From JAAYYM01 sp964483395 (GTDB lineage Bacteria; Bacillota; Clostridia; Lachnospirales; Lachnospiraceae): 19,722 nt of DNA. This document shows positions 7,098-16,314 of this stretch, piece after piece; position 1 is the first letter of the stretch, and each line of letters opens with the position of its first letter. The position numbers and the translations under genes are program-made. The stretch covers positions 1-19,722 of the forward strand of contig CAZABT010000042.1 of NCBI GenBank assembly GCA_964483395.1, written 5' to 3'. The notes under the pieces were generated by a model. It did no database searches. It had not been told where the DNA came from and saw only the letters and a program-made list of their open reading frames with translations.

Positions 7098-9034
7098 GAT
7101 TCTGCCTCCGAATTCTTCTGTGCCTCACTTTTCTGACCGGTCAGATCAATGTCTCGAAGACCTTCTGATTCCTCTGACTGCTTAGTCGCCGTCACTCGTA
7201 CATGCTTCTCGTGGATTGCCGCATTCATATCAAATTTCGTATGATCCTCCTCCGGCTCTACATCAGCATCTAAATATTCATCCCGTTCAAATTCCTTCTG
7301 TGCTCCCTCCAGTTCCACAATATCATAATCCCACAGATCCGGATTGGTATGATTGGTTCTGACAACAGCCATCTTTGGAAGCGGCTCCGCATTGACGGAT
7401 CCGAACTGTTCTGTTTGAGCAGTCAGCGATAACGGCTGTATTTGCTGTATCTCCTGCGGCCGAAGAACCGACAGAACCTGGTACCTGCAGTCCTGATATA
7501 AATAGCCGATTGCAACCCCTGACAGCAAAGCAAAATTCTGCAGCATATAGTAATGATAACGATTCTGTACTTCTATCAGACTGTGCAGTGCAATTGCCCC
7601 CGCGAAAAATAAAACAAGCACCTGTGCCGCATTGGATTTCCTTTTCCAAAGATAAAGTCCGCAGATTCCGGCAAACGATACAAAAGTAAAATAATAAAAA
7701 TTGTGCAGCAGTCTCTGACTGGACAACCAGTCATCCCATTCCTGCGTCAGCTTCCTCTGCGCATTCAGTGATGTGATGTTAGATGATATGCCGTAATCAT
7801 CATTGGCCCATAATATTTCATATTTTTCAAATATCAGATTGATGATCGGAATCGGATAGTTCTTTACCTCGTTCAGTGCGCGGTTCAGCAATACAGACCC
7901 TGCCTCAGCAGAAGACCCCGTCTCATAATAAATATCCTTCATGATCTGTGACACTACTTCACTGTAGCCACCCTTTGTGTCCCTGTTCAAGCCTGTCGCA
8001 AGACTGTAGCCATATGTGACTCCGCCACCGCCGATATCCCGATTCAGCTGATAAGATATGTTGGAATTGACCACATTGGAACACATCATATAGCTTAACA
8101 GAATGACCACTGCACGCAGCCAGCCCTTTGCCAAAAATCGCGTACAGATCGGTACATTATTGGAATCCCGATATTTTAATTTGATGCCTGAGGGAATCAT
8201 GCACAACACAACAGCAATCAGAAAAATGGTTGCAACCGGTCTGATGGCAGCCGACAGCTCCAGCAGAACCCCCAGCAATATATGCGATGCATAGATCCAA
8301 ACCGGTCTGACCGTATGTTCATTCAAATCATTGACAATATGGACAAACAGCAGTACACCGACATATAAAAAGCAGGTAGAAACCGCTTCTGTTCCATTAA
8401 AATCACTGTATAATATTTGAGAAGGCCAAAATACTACAATTGCCAGTGCTGCCAGTCCTGCTGCTTTGCCATTCAGCTTACGCGCAATTCTGTAGCATGC
8501 AAGCATAGTGACTGCCTGAGCAATCGTCATGGTCACAAAACAGACATCCTGACTCGTGGTTCTAAAAAGCAGCATGATTCTGGAGAGCAGATACGGATAC
8601 CCGAAGCCGTTCGGAGACATTGCCAGATAATCTACCTGTCCGCTCTCTTCCAGCGTTCCGTTGACCAGATTGACTGCTATATTGTAGTAATAAAGGAAAT
8701 CCGACTCCATATCCATAGGAATGGTTCTAATGACCCAGACACGAAGCAGCACACCGACCGTGACCAGCAGTATCACAATGACTGCCTCCAGAATGATTCC
8801 CACTTTCTTCTTTGAATCAAACCATTCATTCACTCGAAATTTGACACCCACCTTAAAGCATGCGCGCAGCAGCAGCCACAGTCCGCCAATGAAAAAAATC
8901 AGCACGCCCTGTACGATATAAGAATAATAATATACCGAACGGAACTGACCGAAGCCATACAATAGTATGAGTGAGATACCCATTATGAAAATTCCGATGG
9001 TCAAATAACTAAACCAGGTTTTTCTTAATTCCAT
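7094..9034 (-). CDS. GT-C-type membrane glycosyltransferase (GT39/ArnT-like) with long cytoplasmic tail
   Basis: A 646-residue polytopic membrane protein. After about three hydrophobic helices it has an acidic cluster in the first large extracytoplasmic loop, MDMESDFLYYYNIA (107-120; D108, E110, D112), which is characteristic of GT-C enzymes that use polyprenyl-phosphate sugars. About ten further hydrophobic stretches follow up to residue 512. From about residue 514 the protein is hydrophilic, acidic and probably disordered for some 130 residues. Likely role: transfer of a lipid-linked sugar to the growing exopolysaccharide outside the membrane. AAGGG precedes the ATG; the stop overlaps the next start by 4 nt. 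Confidence 0.74.
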   Translation of the reverse strand: MELRKTWFSYLTIGIFIMGISLILLYGFGQFRSVYYYSYIVQGVLIFFIGGLWLLLRACFKVGVKFRVNEWFDSKKKVGIILEAVIVILLVTVGVLLRVWVIRTIPMDMESDFLYYYNIAVNLVNGTLEESGQVDYLAMSPNGFGYPYLLSRIMLLFRTTSQDVCFVTMTIAQAVTMLACYRIARKLNGKAAGLAALAIVVFWPSQILYSDFNGTEAVSTCFLYVGVLLFVHIVNDLNEHTVRPVWIYASHILLGVLLELSAAIRPVATIFLIAVVLCMIPSGIKLKYRDSNNVPICTRFLAKGWLRAVVILLSYMMCSNVVNSNISYQLNRDIGGGGVTYGYSLATGLNRDTKGGYSEVVSQIMKDIYYETGSSAEAGSVLLNRALNEVKNYPIPIINLIFEKYEILWANDDYGISSNITSLNAQRKLTQEWDDWLSSQRLLHNFYYFTFVSFAGICGLYLWKRKSNAAQVLVLFFAGAIALHSLIEVQNRYHYYMLQNFALLSGVAIGYLYQDCRYQVLSVLRPQEIQQIQPLSLTAQTEQFGSVNAEPLPKMAVVRTNHTNPDLWDYDIVELEGAQKEFERDEYLDADVEPEEDHTKFDMNAAIHEKHVRVTATKQSEESEGLRDIDLTGQKSEAQKNSEAES

Positions 9035-9049
9035 TTATATCCCTTCCTG

Positions 9050-10153
9050 TTACAGCTTTTCTGATAATATCTGCGCAATTTGTCTGCAGGCCGTACCGTC
9101 TCCATATGGATTGGATGCCTGACTCATGGCATCATACTCATCCCGATCCGTCAGCAGACGCAGAAATTCCCGATGAATCACATCTGCATCCGTACCGACC
9201 AGCTTCAACGTCCCGGCTGCAATTCCCTCCGGCCGTTCCGTAGTATTTCTCATGACCAGTACCGGTTTGCCAAGTGACGGGGCTTCTTCCTGAATCCCAC
9301 CGCTGTCTGTCAGTATCATATAGGACTGATTCATAAAATTATGAAAGTCCAGTACATCCAGTGGATCAATGATCCGCATACGCGGGTGGTCTCCAAATAC
9401 ATCCGAAGCCGTCTTCCGTACAACAGGATTGAAATGGATCGGATAGATGACCTTCACATCCTCTACCTCATCCAGTGTTCTCTTAATGCCCTCAAAAATA
9501 TGATACAGCGGTTCTCCGAGATTTTCTCTGCGGTGTGCTGTCAGCATGACCAATCTCGACCCTTTGGCCCACTCCAGCACTGGATGTGTATAATCAGATC
9601 TGACCGTTGTTTTTAAGGCATCGATTACTGTGTTACCTGTTACAAAAATATTTTCCGGCTTTTTTCCTTCTCGTAAGAGATTACTTTTGGCCGTTTCTGT
9701 CGGAGAAAAATGGAATTTTGTAAAGATCCCGACTCCCTGACGGTTAAACTCCTCCGGATATGGCGCTGTCAGGTCATAAGTACGAAGTCCCGCTTCCACA
9801 TGACCTACCGGTATTTCCAAATAAAATGCTGCCAATCCCGTTGCAAAGGTCGTTGTAGTATCTCCGTGCACCAGCACAATATCCGGCTGCACCTTTGTCA
9901 ATACCTGCTTCATCCCTTCCAACACCTTAACCGTAATGTCAAACAGTGTCTGTCGGTCCTTCATGATTGCAAGATCATAATCCGGTTCAATTTCAAATGC
10001 TTCCAGCACCTGCTGCAGCATCTCACGATGCTGCCCAGTCACACACACTATTGTTTCAAACTCCTGATGTTCCCTTAGTTCCTTCACCAAAGGACACATT
10101 TTGATTGCCTCAGGTCTTGTACCAAATACGACCATGATTTTTCTCTTATCCAT
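9050..10153 (-). CDS. wecB: UDP-N-acetylglucosamine 2-epimerase (non-hydrolysing)
   Basis: A 367-residue enzyme of normal length for WecB/MnaA. Motifs include FGTRPEAIK (10-18), HGDTTTT (96-102), GHVEAGLRT (117-125), TAHRREN (205-211) and TDSGGIQEEAP (282-292), which are the UDP-binding and catalytic segments of the family. It interconverts UDP-GlcNAc and UDP-ManNAc in the cytoplasm. Its location directly after the synthase pair suggests that UDP-ManNAc is the substrate, or a substrate, of the polymer made here. No UDP-ManNAc dehydrogenase (WecC) is nearby, so ManNAcA is not supported. The ribosome site before the ATG is modest (GGCGGGA). Confidence 0.95.
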   Translation of the reverse strand: MDKRKIMVVFGTRPEAIKMCPLVKELREHQEFETIVCVTGQHREMLQQVLEAFEIEPDYDLAIMKDRQTLFDITVKVLEGMKQVLTKVQPDIVLVHGDTTTTFATGLAAFYLEIPVGHVEAGLRTYDLTAPYPEEFNRQGVGIFTKFHFSPTETAKSNLLREGKKPENIFVTGNTVIDALKTTVRSDYTHPVLEWAKGSRLVMLTAHRRENLGEPLYHIFEGIKRTLDEVEDVKVIYPIHFNPVVRKTASDVFGDHPRMRIIDPLDVLDFHNFMNQSYMILTDSGGIQEEAPSLGKPVLVMRNTTERPEGIAAGTLKLVGTDADVIHREFLRLLTDRDEYDAMSQASNPYGDGTACRQIAQILSEKL

Positions 10154-10164
10154 TCTATTCCCGC

Positions 10165-12498
10165 CTATTCATCATCCTTGTTGCGATGATACATTTTTAC
10201 TCTGATCAATACCAGAATCACTGCAATTAACAGCATCAACATGACACTGGTTGCCACAATCGTAAAGATCAAAGACTGCTTATTGCTTGTCAATCCTTCT
10301 CCAAGTGTCGGCTCCTGATCATCCGCAAGCTTTGAAATAAATCTATATGCCTTTGTATCAAATTCCGGATCGATTAGAACACAGTCTTTGGAAAGACTTA
10401 ATCTCATTTTAGAATCACGCATAAATTCTGTCACCGTAGACAATGTCCCATCATTGATTCCCGTCACTGCAAGTACGCCTCGATTGCTGGCATACGGCGA
10501 TTCCAGAAGCTGCAGGATTGCAATGTTTCCTGCATAGTTCTCTGACAAAATCAACTGTTCATTGCTGGCAAAGCGTGAACCATTGCCCTCGTATGCAAAA
10601 TACAGATGTTCGTTGATGTTTTGCAGCAGTTCATTTCCTTGATAAGAGCCTGCCGTAATAATATTATAATCTGCATCATTTTCCGAAAACTCATTTGCAC
10701 GCTTGACATAGAATGTGCCATAAGGATCTACACCCTCACCGTACATACCGATGATCTGTGCATACAAATTCAGTTCCTCGGTCGTTGGATGATCGGATAA
10801 TACCAGCATCAGATCATTAAACTTTCCATCCGTCCGGAAAGGTGACGGTTTCAGATCAAAGGTCAGCACGATACCCGTAGATGCCGGCAGGTACAAAATC
10901 GATTCCTCCGACACATAGGCCCACGGCATCTGCTCCTGACGCGGTGTACAGATCAAATCCTGAATTTCCAGATCAAATGAAATCTTAATGGCACCTGCTG
11001 TCGTTCCGACCACATCTGCAGGCATTGTGAAGATCAACTCATCTCCTGTAGCCTTTTCCTGTGTCAGCTTCTTGCTGGCTACCGGAATATCACCCCAGTA
11101 AACCGTCACAAGTGAGCGGTTAAAGTCCAAATTACCGCTGTATCGGAATTTCAAGGTTACCTTACCTGCATCCGACAGGAAATAATCCTCTGAAAATGGC
11201 AGATAAATCAATTGTTCACTATGAAAGGGGCCTACAAATGAAAGACCATTTCCTACAATATCACCTACGGTATAATTGCCTGCTACCATCCGGCTCAATG
11301 TTGTAGAATTAATCGCAATGCTGGCGCTGCCCTTAGGTACAATGGCAGTGCTTGCTTTTTCCTGATCCACACGGTCATCATCCATCAGCATATATGCTGC
11401 TTCCAGCAGACAGGCATCATCATTGGAGGTGATCAATAATAACGGATTGCCGCCGGAATCATTTCCAAACACCACCACTCCGTTTTTATCCAGCATTGTC
11501 GTATCCTTGACCAGTGCTTTATACTGCGCAGGCAGATTTGCATAATTTGATACAATGACCGTCTTGTTTGCCTTTGTTCCTGCCAAATCTCCCAGCATAC
11601 AGAATTGAATCTGATTTTCATCCGTTGTCAGAGTAGACAGATCTGCCATCAGATTCATAGCTGCTGCTACCTCACCATTGGTCGCTTCGTCTGATACTGC
11701 AATGCTCAGACCCTCTCCCCGGTCATTGATCGTAGAAATGAACGGATAAGGATAATAGCTGATCATATTCTGTGCATCCTTAACGTCATATCCGCATCTG
11801 ATATAAGAAGCATCCGATACCTCAAGCCAATTAGCTCCTGAGAAATCATCGATACAGCCTTCCTCATCATATAATCTTGCATATGCGGAAATGGTGAATA
11901 CATTGAAGTCATTTTCCTTAATCAGCTCCATCGGTATCTGTATGTACGCAACCTGTGTTTCTCCATTATTATAAGCTATTCTACAGGATTCGATCGGCAC
12001 ATTGTTTACAGAAAATGTTAATGAAGATGCGATGCTCTGAATCAATTGGCTGACATCATACTGGATCTCGGCATATACATACTTCGTATCCCAGTATTTT
12101 GGAATTTCAAAATATAGCTCCGAGCTTGTAAATATACCCTGCAGCGTTGTCTGCGGATAGCTCACATCCTTCATATATGGAGTATCCGGCACTGTCGGCT
12201 TGACGGTATTCGGCTCTGCCGCATCCTCCGGATTACTGGCCAGAACCTGAGACACAAGTTCTTCATCCGACAGCGTCACATCCGCAATATTAACGTCTGC
12301 AAATTCCGACTTTTCTGCAGTGTCCTCTGCCGCGGTCTGGTTCTCCACATTTTCTGCTTCGGCCGCAGTTTCTTCGACCGTCTCCGTTTCCTTTGTGTCC
12401 TCAGGCGCCGCAAATACCGTACAGGTACTTTCCACAGCCAGCACAAAGACCAGCAGGAGCATCATCATATGTTTTCTCATCAATTTTCTCCTTCTCAT
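10165..12498 (-). CDS. BcsB-like exopolysaccharide synthase subunit
   Basis: A 777-residue exported membrane-anchored protein. It has a signal peptide (about 1-31, ending FAAPED), an acidic low-complexity stretch (about 32-100), a large extracytoplasmic region, one C-terminal helix (about 744-766) and a short basic-acidic tail. The carbohydrate-binding pattern is BcsB-like: a sugar-mimic loop LTFSVNNVPIESC, then IPMELIKENDFNVFTI, then GCIDDFSGANWLEVSDASY, the equivalent of the CED...W segment of BcsB. BcsB partners guide the chain from a BcsA-type synthase out of the membrane. The start overlaps the synthase stop (ATGA). Met7 at 12480 is a serious alternative, with AGGAG seven bases upstream; both give a good signal peptide. 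Confidence 0.83.
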   Translation of the reverse strand: MRRRKLMRKHMMMLLLVFVLAVESTCTVFAAPEDTKETETVEETAAEAENVENQTAAEDTAEKSEFADVNIADVTLSDEELVSQVLASNPEDAAEPNTVKPTVPDTPYMKDVSYPQTTLQGIFTSSELYFEIPKYWDTKYVYAEIQYDVSQLIQSIASSLTFSVNNVPIESCRIAYNNGETQVAYIQIPMELIKENDFNVFTISAYARLYDEEGCIDDFSGANWLEVSDASYIRCGYDVKDAQNMISYYPYPFISTINDRGEGLSIAVSDEATNGEVAAAMNLMADLSTLTTDENQIQFCMLGDLAGTKANKTVIVSNYANLPAQYKALVKDTTMLDKNGVVVFGNDSGGNPLLLITSNDDACLLEAAYMLMDDDRVDQEKASTAIVPKGSASIAINSTTLSRMVAGNYTVGDIVGNGLSFVGPFHSEQLIYLPFSEDYFLSDAGKVTLKFRYSGNLDFNRSLVTVYWGDIPVASKKLTQEKATGDELIFTMPADVVGTTAGAIKISFDLEIQDLICTPRQEQMPWAYVSEESILYLPASTGIVLTFDLKPSPFRTDGKFNDLMLVLSDHPTTEELNLYAQIIGMYGEGVDPYGTFYVKRANEFSENDADYNIITAGSYQGNELLQNINEHLYFAYEGNGSRFASNEQLILSENYAGNIAILQLLESPYASNRGVLAVTGINDGTLSTVTEFMRDSKMRLSLSKDCVLIDPEFDTKAYRFISKLADDQEPTLGEGLTSNKQSLIFTIVATSVMLMLLIAVILVLIRVKMYHRNKDDE

Positions 12499-13814
12499 TT
12501 TTTCACCCTTTCCTTTTCCCTCAATTTAAACTCCTTATTCGCTCTTTTGGGACTAAGCGATTCATCAATTCGTTCTGTTTTATCCCAAACGACCTCTTTA
12601 TGATAAATCTTATCCTGCAGGCTCAGATAACATGCATTCAGCACCACTGCAACCCACAGCTTCGAATATGTGAACAGCATCAGCAATACCAGCAATGCAC
12701 TTTGAAGACTGAATTCATTCTTCTCCACCGAAAGAGTGATCATAACGTTCAATACAAACAGCAGGATTGCCATTCCCCACAACAATGTCGAGAAGCCTCC
12801 CAATGTACTGTGGCACAATCCTAATATGCCAAGTACAAAAATGACATCCGAACAGATCAGTGAAGTCAACATCAATACATACACCAGCATATAGTAGAAA
12901 ACATCCAGACGCATCGGCCCGGCTTTGCGGTCGAATACATATTTGAAGTTTTTCAACAATACATACAGATTCCCTTTTGCCCATCTGGTTCTCTGCTTGA
13001 ACCACTGCTTTAAGAGCTGAGGCTCCTGTTCCCATGTAACCGCCAACGGCATGAACTTGATATAATAACCCATCCGATAGATACGGAAACTGATTTCTGT
13101 ATCCTCCGAAAGAGCCTTTGTATCCCATCCGCCCATACCATCAATAATGCTTCTGCGAATCACAAAATTGGTTCCCGGAATCGTACACAGCTTGAAGAAG
13201 AAAAATCTTCCCGCCTGATTCATACATTGGTATGCCAATGTCTCGATGTTGACAAATCTCGTTAGTATAGAAGCATTTCTGTTTCTGGTTCTGAATTTCC
13301 CGATTACAGCACCCAGCTTATCGTTTGCCATCAGGTTTTCCACCAATATAATCAATGCATTCGGCGCGGGTGTATTATCAGCATCGTAGATTGCAATGAC
13401 AGAGCCTTGTGCCACCGACAGAGCAATGTTCAGGGCATTCGATTTTCCTTTGCCTCCCTCAACCTGATCCGTACTGATGGCAATCAGATTTCTGTCCGGA
13501 TTTTCGTCCTGTATCTGCTTCAGAATTTCTGCGGAATTATCTGTCGAATTATCGTTAATCACAATGATCTCATAACGGTCCTTCGGATAATCAAAATTCA
13601 ATAAAGCCTCAACCGTCCTGCGTATGACAATCCCTTCATTATGGGCCGGTACCATGATACTCACCATCGGGTATTCCCTCAACGGAATGCGGCCGTCTGT
13701 CTTATTGACACGTACCATATAAATAAACCCTCCAATGGAAAGAAATATATTCAAAAACATCAAACCCCATATTGCAATGATTGCATAGAGTGACAAATAA
13801 TCTGTTAATGACAT
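12495..13814 (-). CDS. Processive family 2 polysaccharide synthase (BcsA/IcaA-like)
   Basis: A 439-residue membrane glycosyltransferase with one long N-terminal helix region (about 8-34), a cytoplasmic GT-A domain and about four C-terminal helices. It has the full set of processive synthase motifs: VMVPAHNEG (53-61), NDNSTD (87-92), DADN (144-147), SEDTE (236-240) and QRTRW (274-278). These fit cellulose, chitin, hyaluronan and poly-GlcNAc synthases; the gene order points to a ManNAc-type polymer. There is no C-terminal PilZ domain, so cyclic di-GMP control would have to come from another subunit. The ATG is preceded by AGAGGAG; only 3 nt separate it from the DUF2334-like gene. Confidence 0.9.
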   Translation of the reverse strand: MSLTDYLSLYAIIAIWGLMFLNIFLSIGGFIYMVRVNKTDGRIPLREYPMVSIMVPAHNEGIVIRRTVEALLNFDYPKDRYEIIVINDNSTDNSAEILKQIQDENPDRNLIAISTDQVEGGKGKSNALNIALSVAQGSVIAIYDADNTPAPNALIILVENLMANDKLGAVIGKFRTRNRNASILTRFVNIETLAYQCMNQAGRFFFFKLCTIPGTNFVIRRSIIDGMGGWDTKALSEDTEISFRIYRMGYYIKFMPLAVTWEQEPQLLKQWFKQRTRWAKGNLYVLLKNFKYVFDRKAGPMRLDVFYYMLVYVLMLTSLICSDVIFVLGILGLCHSTLGGFSTLLWGMAILLFVLNVMITLSVEKNEFSLQSALLVLLMLFTYSKLWVAVVLNACYLSLQDKIYHKEVVWDKTERIDESLSPKRANKEFKLREKERVKK

Positions 13815-13817
13815 GTT

Positions 13818-15482
13818 CTACTCCTCTTTCCTGTCATCTGTATCCTGCTCATGGTAAAAGAATTTTCTCTTATTATTACGCCTTGCCGTATATAGAAATA
13901 CGACAAACAATATGGAGACAATAACAACGACCACAACCAGCTTTCGATTTTCTTCTGCAAGGTTCTTGGAAAAGCGCTTCAGCGTATTTCGGTTATATTC
14001 ATAATCCTGTTCCGCCTCTGCCGGTTCATAAGTTCTTTCCCGTCTCTCGCTGTTGACGGTCAATATTCCGTTTTTGTATAACAACAGATCTTGATCCGTC
14101 CAAAACGTATGCTCTACATCCCAAAGGCTTTTCAGCGGTACAAAAGAATTTTGACATGCCTCAATCCGCTCTTCTATCAATGACAGTTCCTCTGTAAAGT
14201 CAATATAAACTGCCGTCGAGTAGGACTTTGTGTAGCTGACTCCCGAATTATCCAGTGCAATTGCTGGTCCAACCCATTGATGCCCGTCCTTATATACCTC
14301 ATTGGTATGCATAGTCTCAGAAAAATTGCTCGCCTCATCTTCTTCATGAATCGTAAAAACGGTACTGAATCTGCTCAATACCTCTATGCCTTCTTCATCA
14401 AACATCCAGTCGACTGGTGCCTGCAGACCAATTGGATAGACTCCTTGCGCCATATAATTTTTCATAGCCAGTGTAACATACTCATTGAGCAGATCTGCAT
14501 TCAATGCCGCTCTCTGATTCAAGGGTGTATGCATGATCACTGCCCCTCCGTTATCCTGTGCATAACGCAGTACCTCACAAAATCTCTGCATAGCCGGATA
14601 ATCTGCATTGACATAGGTCGGCATAACCGATATTACAAACGGCTCCTGCCTTTTGATCAGCAGGTTAACTGCCTGTAACAATTTATCGGAATCCTGGAAC
14701 GGATAAATCTCATTGAGTACAATATACTGTGCATATACATGTGCATCACTGTCATATGCCCACTTCCATCTTGCTACTTCCTTCGCAAATATTGCTTTCA
14801 CCAGTGCATTCTGCATATCGCCAAGTGTCATGTGCGTGAGCACATCATCATATGCAACAACATAACCGGTCTGATCTCCAGCCTCTACAACACCACTTTC
14901 CTGTTCCATGCCCCGTGTGAAAAAGAAAAAGCCGTCCTCCTTGGCAAGTCCACTCTGCTCTGCGGAGCTGTCAAAGAAATAAGTTACTTTTCCTACATCA
15001 ACATCTGCTGTTGCATAGCCATATTTTCCGGTGTTCTTTTTACTTTGATCCACATATTTTTGGATCAACTGATTACCGATAAAAAAGAGCTTTGCTCCAT
15101 TCTTCTCACTTTCAGCCAATGTACTGATCAGCTTTGAAGGATATTTGTCTACCTCATAACAAATAATATAATCGAAATCCTCAACCGTAGCAATTGCCTG
15201 TGAAGCATTTCCATAAGATACCTGAAAAGACTGATAGGTCAATATCTCAACGATGTCCGATACACTCTCTACCTCCTGCTCTGATGCTCCGTCCGAATAG
15301 ACAACCAAAACATCCCCTAATGGAATCAGAGGAGCTTTTTTTTCGATTGCCTCATCTGCGGCCACCTGTCGTGTCAACAGACTGCTTGCCAAAACAAATA
15401 TAAAAACAAACAATGCAAGCTTAGACGTCGTACTGCAATTCACTTTCCACCTTTTGTTTGAATCGAATAACATCCTGACCAT
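13818..15482 (-). CDS. Membrane-anchored DUF2334-like (deacetylase-fold) exopolysaccharide accessory protein
   Basis: About 554 residues from the chosen start. A signal/anchor lies at about 20-42, a C-terminal helix at about 515-534, and a basic tail follows. Residues about 55-145 look like a small alpha/beta domain (GDVLVVYSDG). Residues about 245-490 resemble the DUF2334 branch of polysaccharide deacetylases: a strand ending LNEIYPF (256-262), where active relatives have an Asp pair, then FVISVMPTY and GGAVIMHTPLN, where the HxxxH-type pair keeps only H318. Catalysis is therefore doubtful. ATG 15482 has AAGGA five bases upstream and is preferred over Met at 15497, which has none; GTG 15443 is a third option. 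The gene overlaps the preceding one by about 60 nt. Confidence 0.66.
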   Translation of the reverse strand: MVRMLFDSNKRWKVNCSTTSKLALFVFIFVLASSLLTRQVAADEAIEKKAPLIPLGDVLVVYSDGASEQEVESVSDIVEILTYQSFQVSYGNASQAIATVEDFDYIICYEVDKYPSKLISTLAESEKNGAKLFFIGNQLIQKYVDQSKKNTGKYGYATADVDVGKVTYFFDSSAEQSGLAKEDGFFFFTRGMEQESGVVEAGDQTGYVVAYDDVLTHMTLGDMQNALVKAIFAKEVARWKWAYDSDAHVYAQYIVLNEIYPFQDSDKLLQAVNLLIKRQEPFVISVMPTYVNADYPAMQRFCEVLRYAQDNGGAVIMHTPLNQRAALNADLLNEYVTLAMKNYMAQGVYPIGLQAPVDWMFDEEGIEVLSRFSTVFTIHEEDEASNFSETMHTNEVYKDGHQWVGPAIALDNSGVSYTKSYSTAVYIDFTEELSLIEERIEACQNSFVPLKSLWDVEHTFWTDQDLLLYKNGILTVNSERRERTYEPAEAEQDYEYNRNTLKRFSKNLAEENRKLVVVVVIVSILFVVFLYTARRNNKRKFFYHEQDTDDRKEE

Positions 15483-16284
15483 ACTCTTCCTTATCATACT
15501 GAACCGTTGCGATCTTAACCTCTACAATAATTGCATCATCCGTAATGCCTGTAAATGTTGCCCTGTCCTGCACTCTGGACTTAATTCTCTTTTCTACAAA
15601 TTCTGTGCCTGTCTTATCACAGGTCAATAGTATTCCAATTGAGCCGCTGTTATCCAAAGAATATACCCTGTCCTCCAAACGCACTGCATCTGCTACTGTT
15701 TCTGCCAGCTTCTGTATCAATGCTTCATAATGGCTTCTTGAAAGAACACGTTTCAGCTCCGGCTCGTATCTGAGCTTCAGAATCATCAATGACAACGGCA
15801 GGCCATTACGTTCGGTATATGCAATTTGCTTCTGCATATCATTATAAAGACTGCGCAGATTGTATAAGCCGGTCAGGGCATTCACCATAACCAGCTCCTG
15901 CACCTGCTCTTTCAGTACATCATTCTCGGTTTCCGTTCTGTGACTTCCGTTTATAAACATCAGCATCGCTGCAACCGCAATTAATGGAAGAACAAGCCAT
16001 ATATAACTGATTGTATCAATTACTTTTCCATAGGCATATACCGTAAACAGCTTATACGCCGCATAAGCCAATATCTGAAAGCCTGCAATGATGATTGCAA
16101 TACTGTCCATTTTAAATGCTGCAAATAAGATTGCTACAAACACCCCCAGCAGCATAATGACACTCTCCGGAAATATTGACTGACTGACATTCGCAACTAC
16201 CAGTGCTCCCGCCAAAAGGGATGCCAAAAGCAGGAAAATTCCAATGTCCTGAAACAGATAACCTGTCGCTCTCTTTTTAATCAT
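15421..16284 (-). CDS. Four-helix membrane protein with degenerate GGDEF domain, probable cyclic di-GMP receptor
   Basis: A 287-residue protein. Four predicted helices (about 12-31, 37-57, 61-81 and 94-111) are followed by a short helical linker and a GGDEF-fold domain (about 130-287) starting ALTGLYNLRSLYNDM (136-150). The catalytic signature is lost: DNSGS (211-215) replaces GGDEF. The inhibitory-site motif RLED (202-205) is kept exactly five residues before it. This is the arrangement of non-catalytic receptors such as PelD and, as I recall, Listeria PssE. It probably senses cyclic di-GMP and switches the neighbouring synthase, which lacks PilZ. ATG 16284 has AGAGG seven bases upstream; the frame opens at TTG 16314, which has no such site. 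Confidence 0.8.
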   Translation of the reverse strand: MIKKRATGYLFQDIGIFLLLASLLAGALVVANVSQSIFPESVIMLLGVFVAILFAAFKMDSIAIIIAGFQILAYAAYKLFTVYAYGKVIDTISYIWLVLPLIAVAAMLMFINGSHRTETENDVLKEQVQELVMVNALTGLYNLRSLYNDMQKQIAYTERNGLPLSLMILKLRYEPELKRVLSRSHYEALIQKLAETVADAVRLEDRVYSLDNSGSIGILLTCDKTGTEFVEKRIKSRVQDRATFTGITDDAIIVEVKIATVQYDKEEYGQDVIRFKQKVESELQYDV

Positions 16285-16314
16285 TTTAAATCCTCTCTCT
16301 TTCTCTCGATCCAA

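Noticed and set aside
12495..13814. Cellulose synthase BcsA proper
   Set aside because: The protein is only 439 residues and ends after the membrane helices, with no PilZ domain; WecB in the operon favours an amino-sugar polymer.
15483..15497. Most upstream ATG of the DUF2334-like gene
   Set aside because: No ribosome site precedes it; the next ATG has AAGGA five bases upstream.
15421..16284. Active diguanylate cyclase
   Set aside because: The GGDEF signature and its metal ligands are absent.
16285..16314. TTG start for the degenerate-GGDEF protein
   Set aside because: No ribosome site is seen before it, while the ATG at 16284 has one at good spacing.
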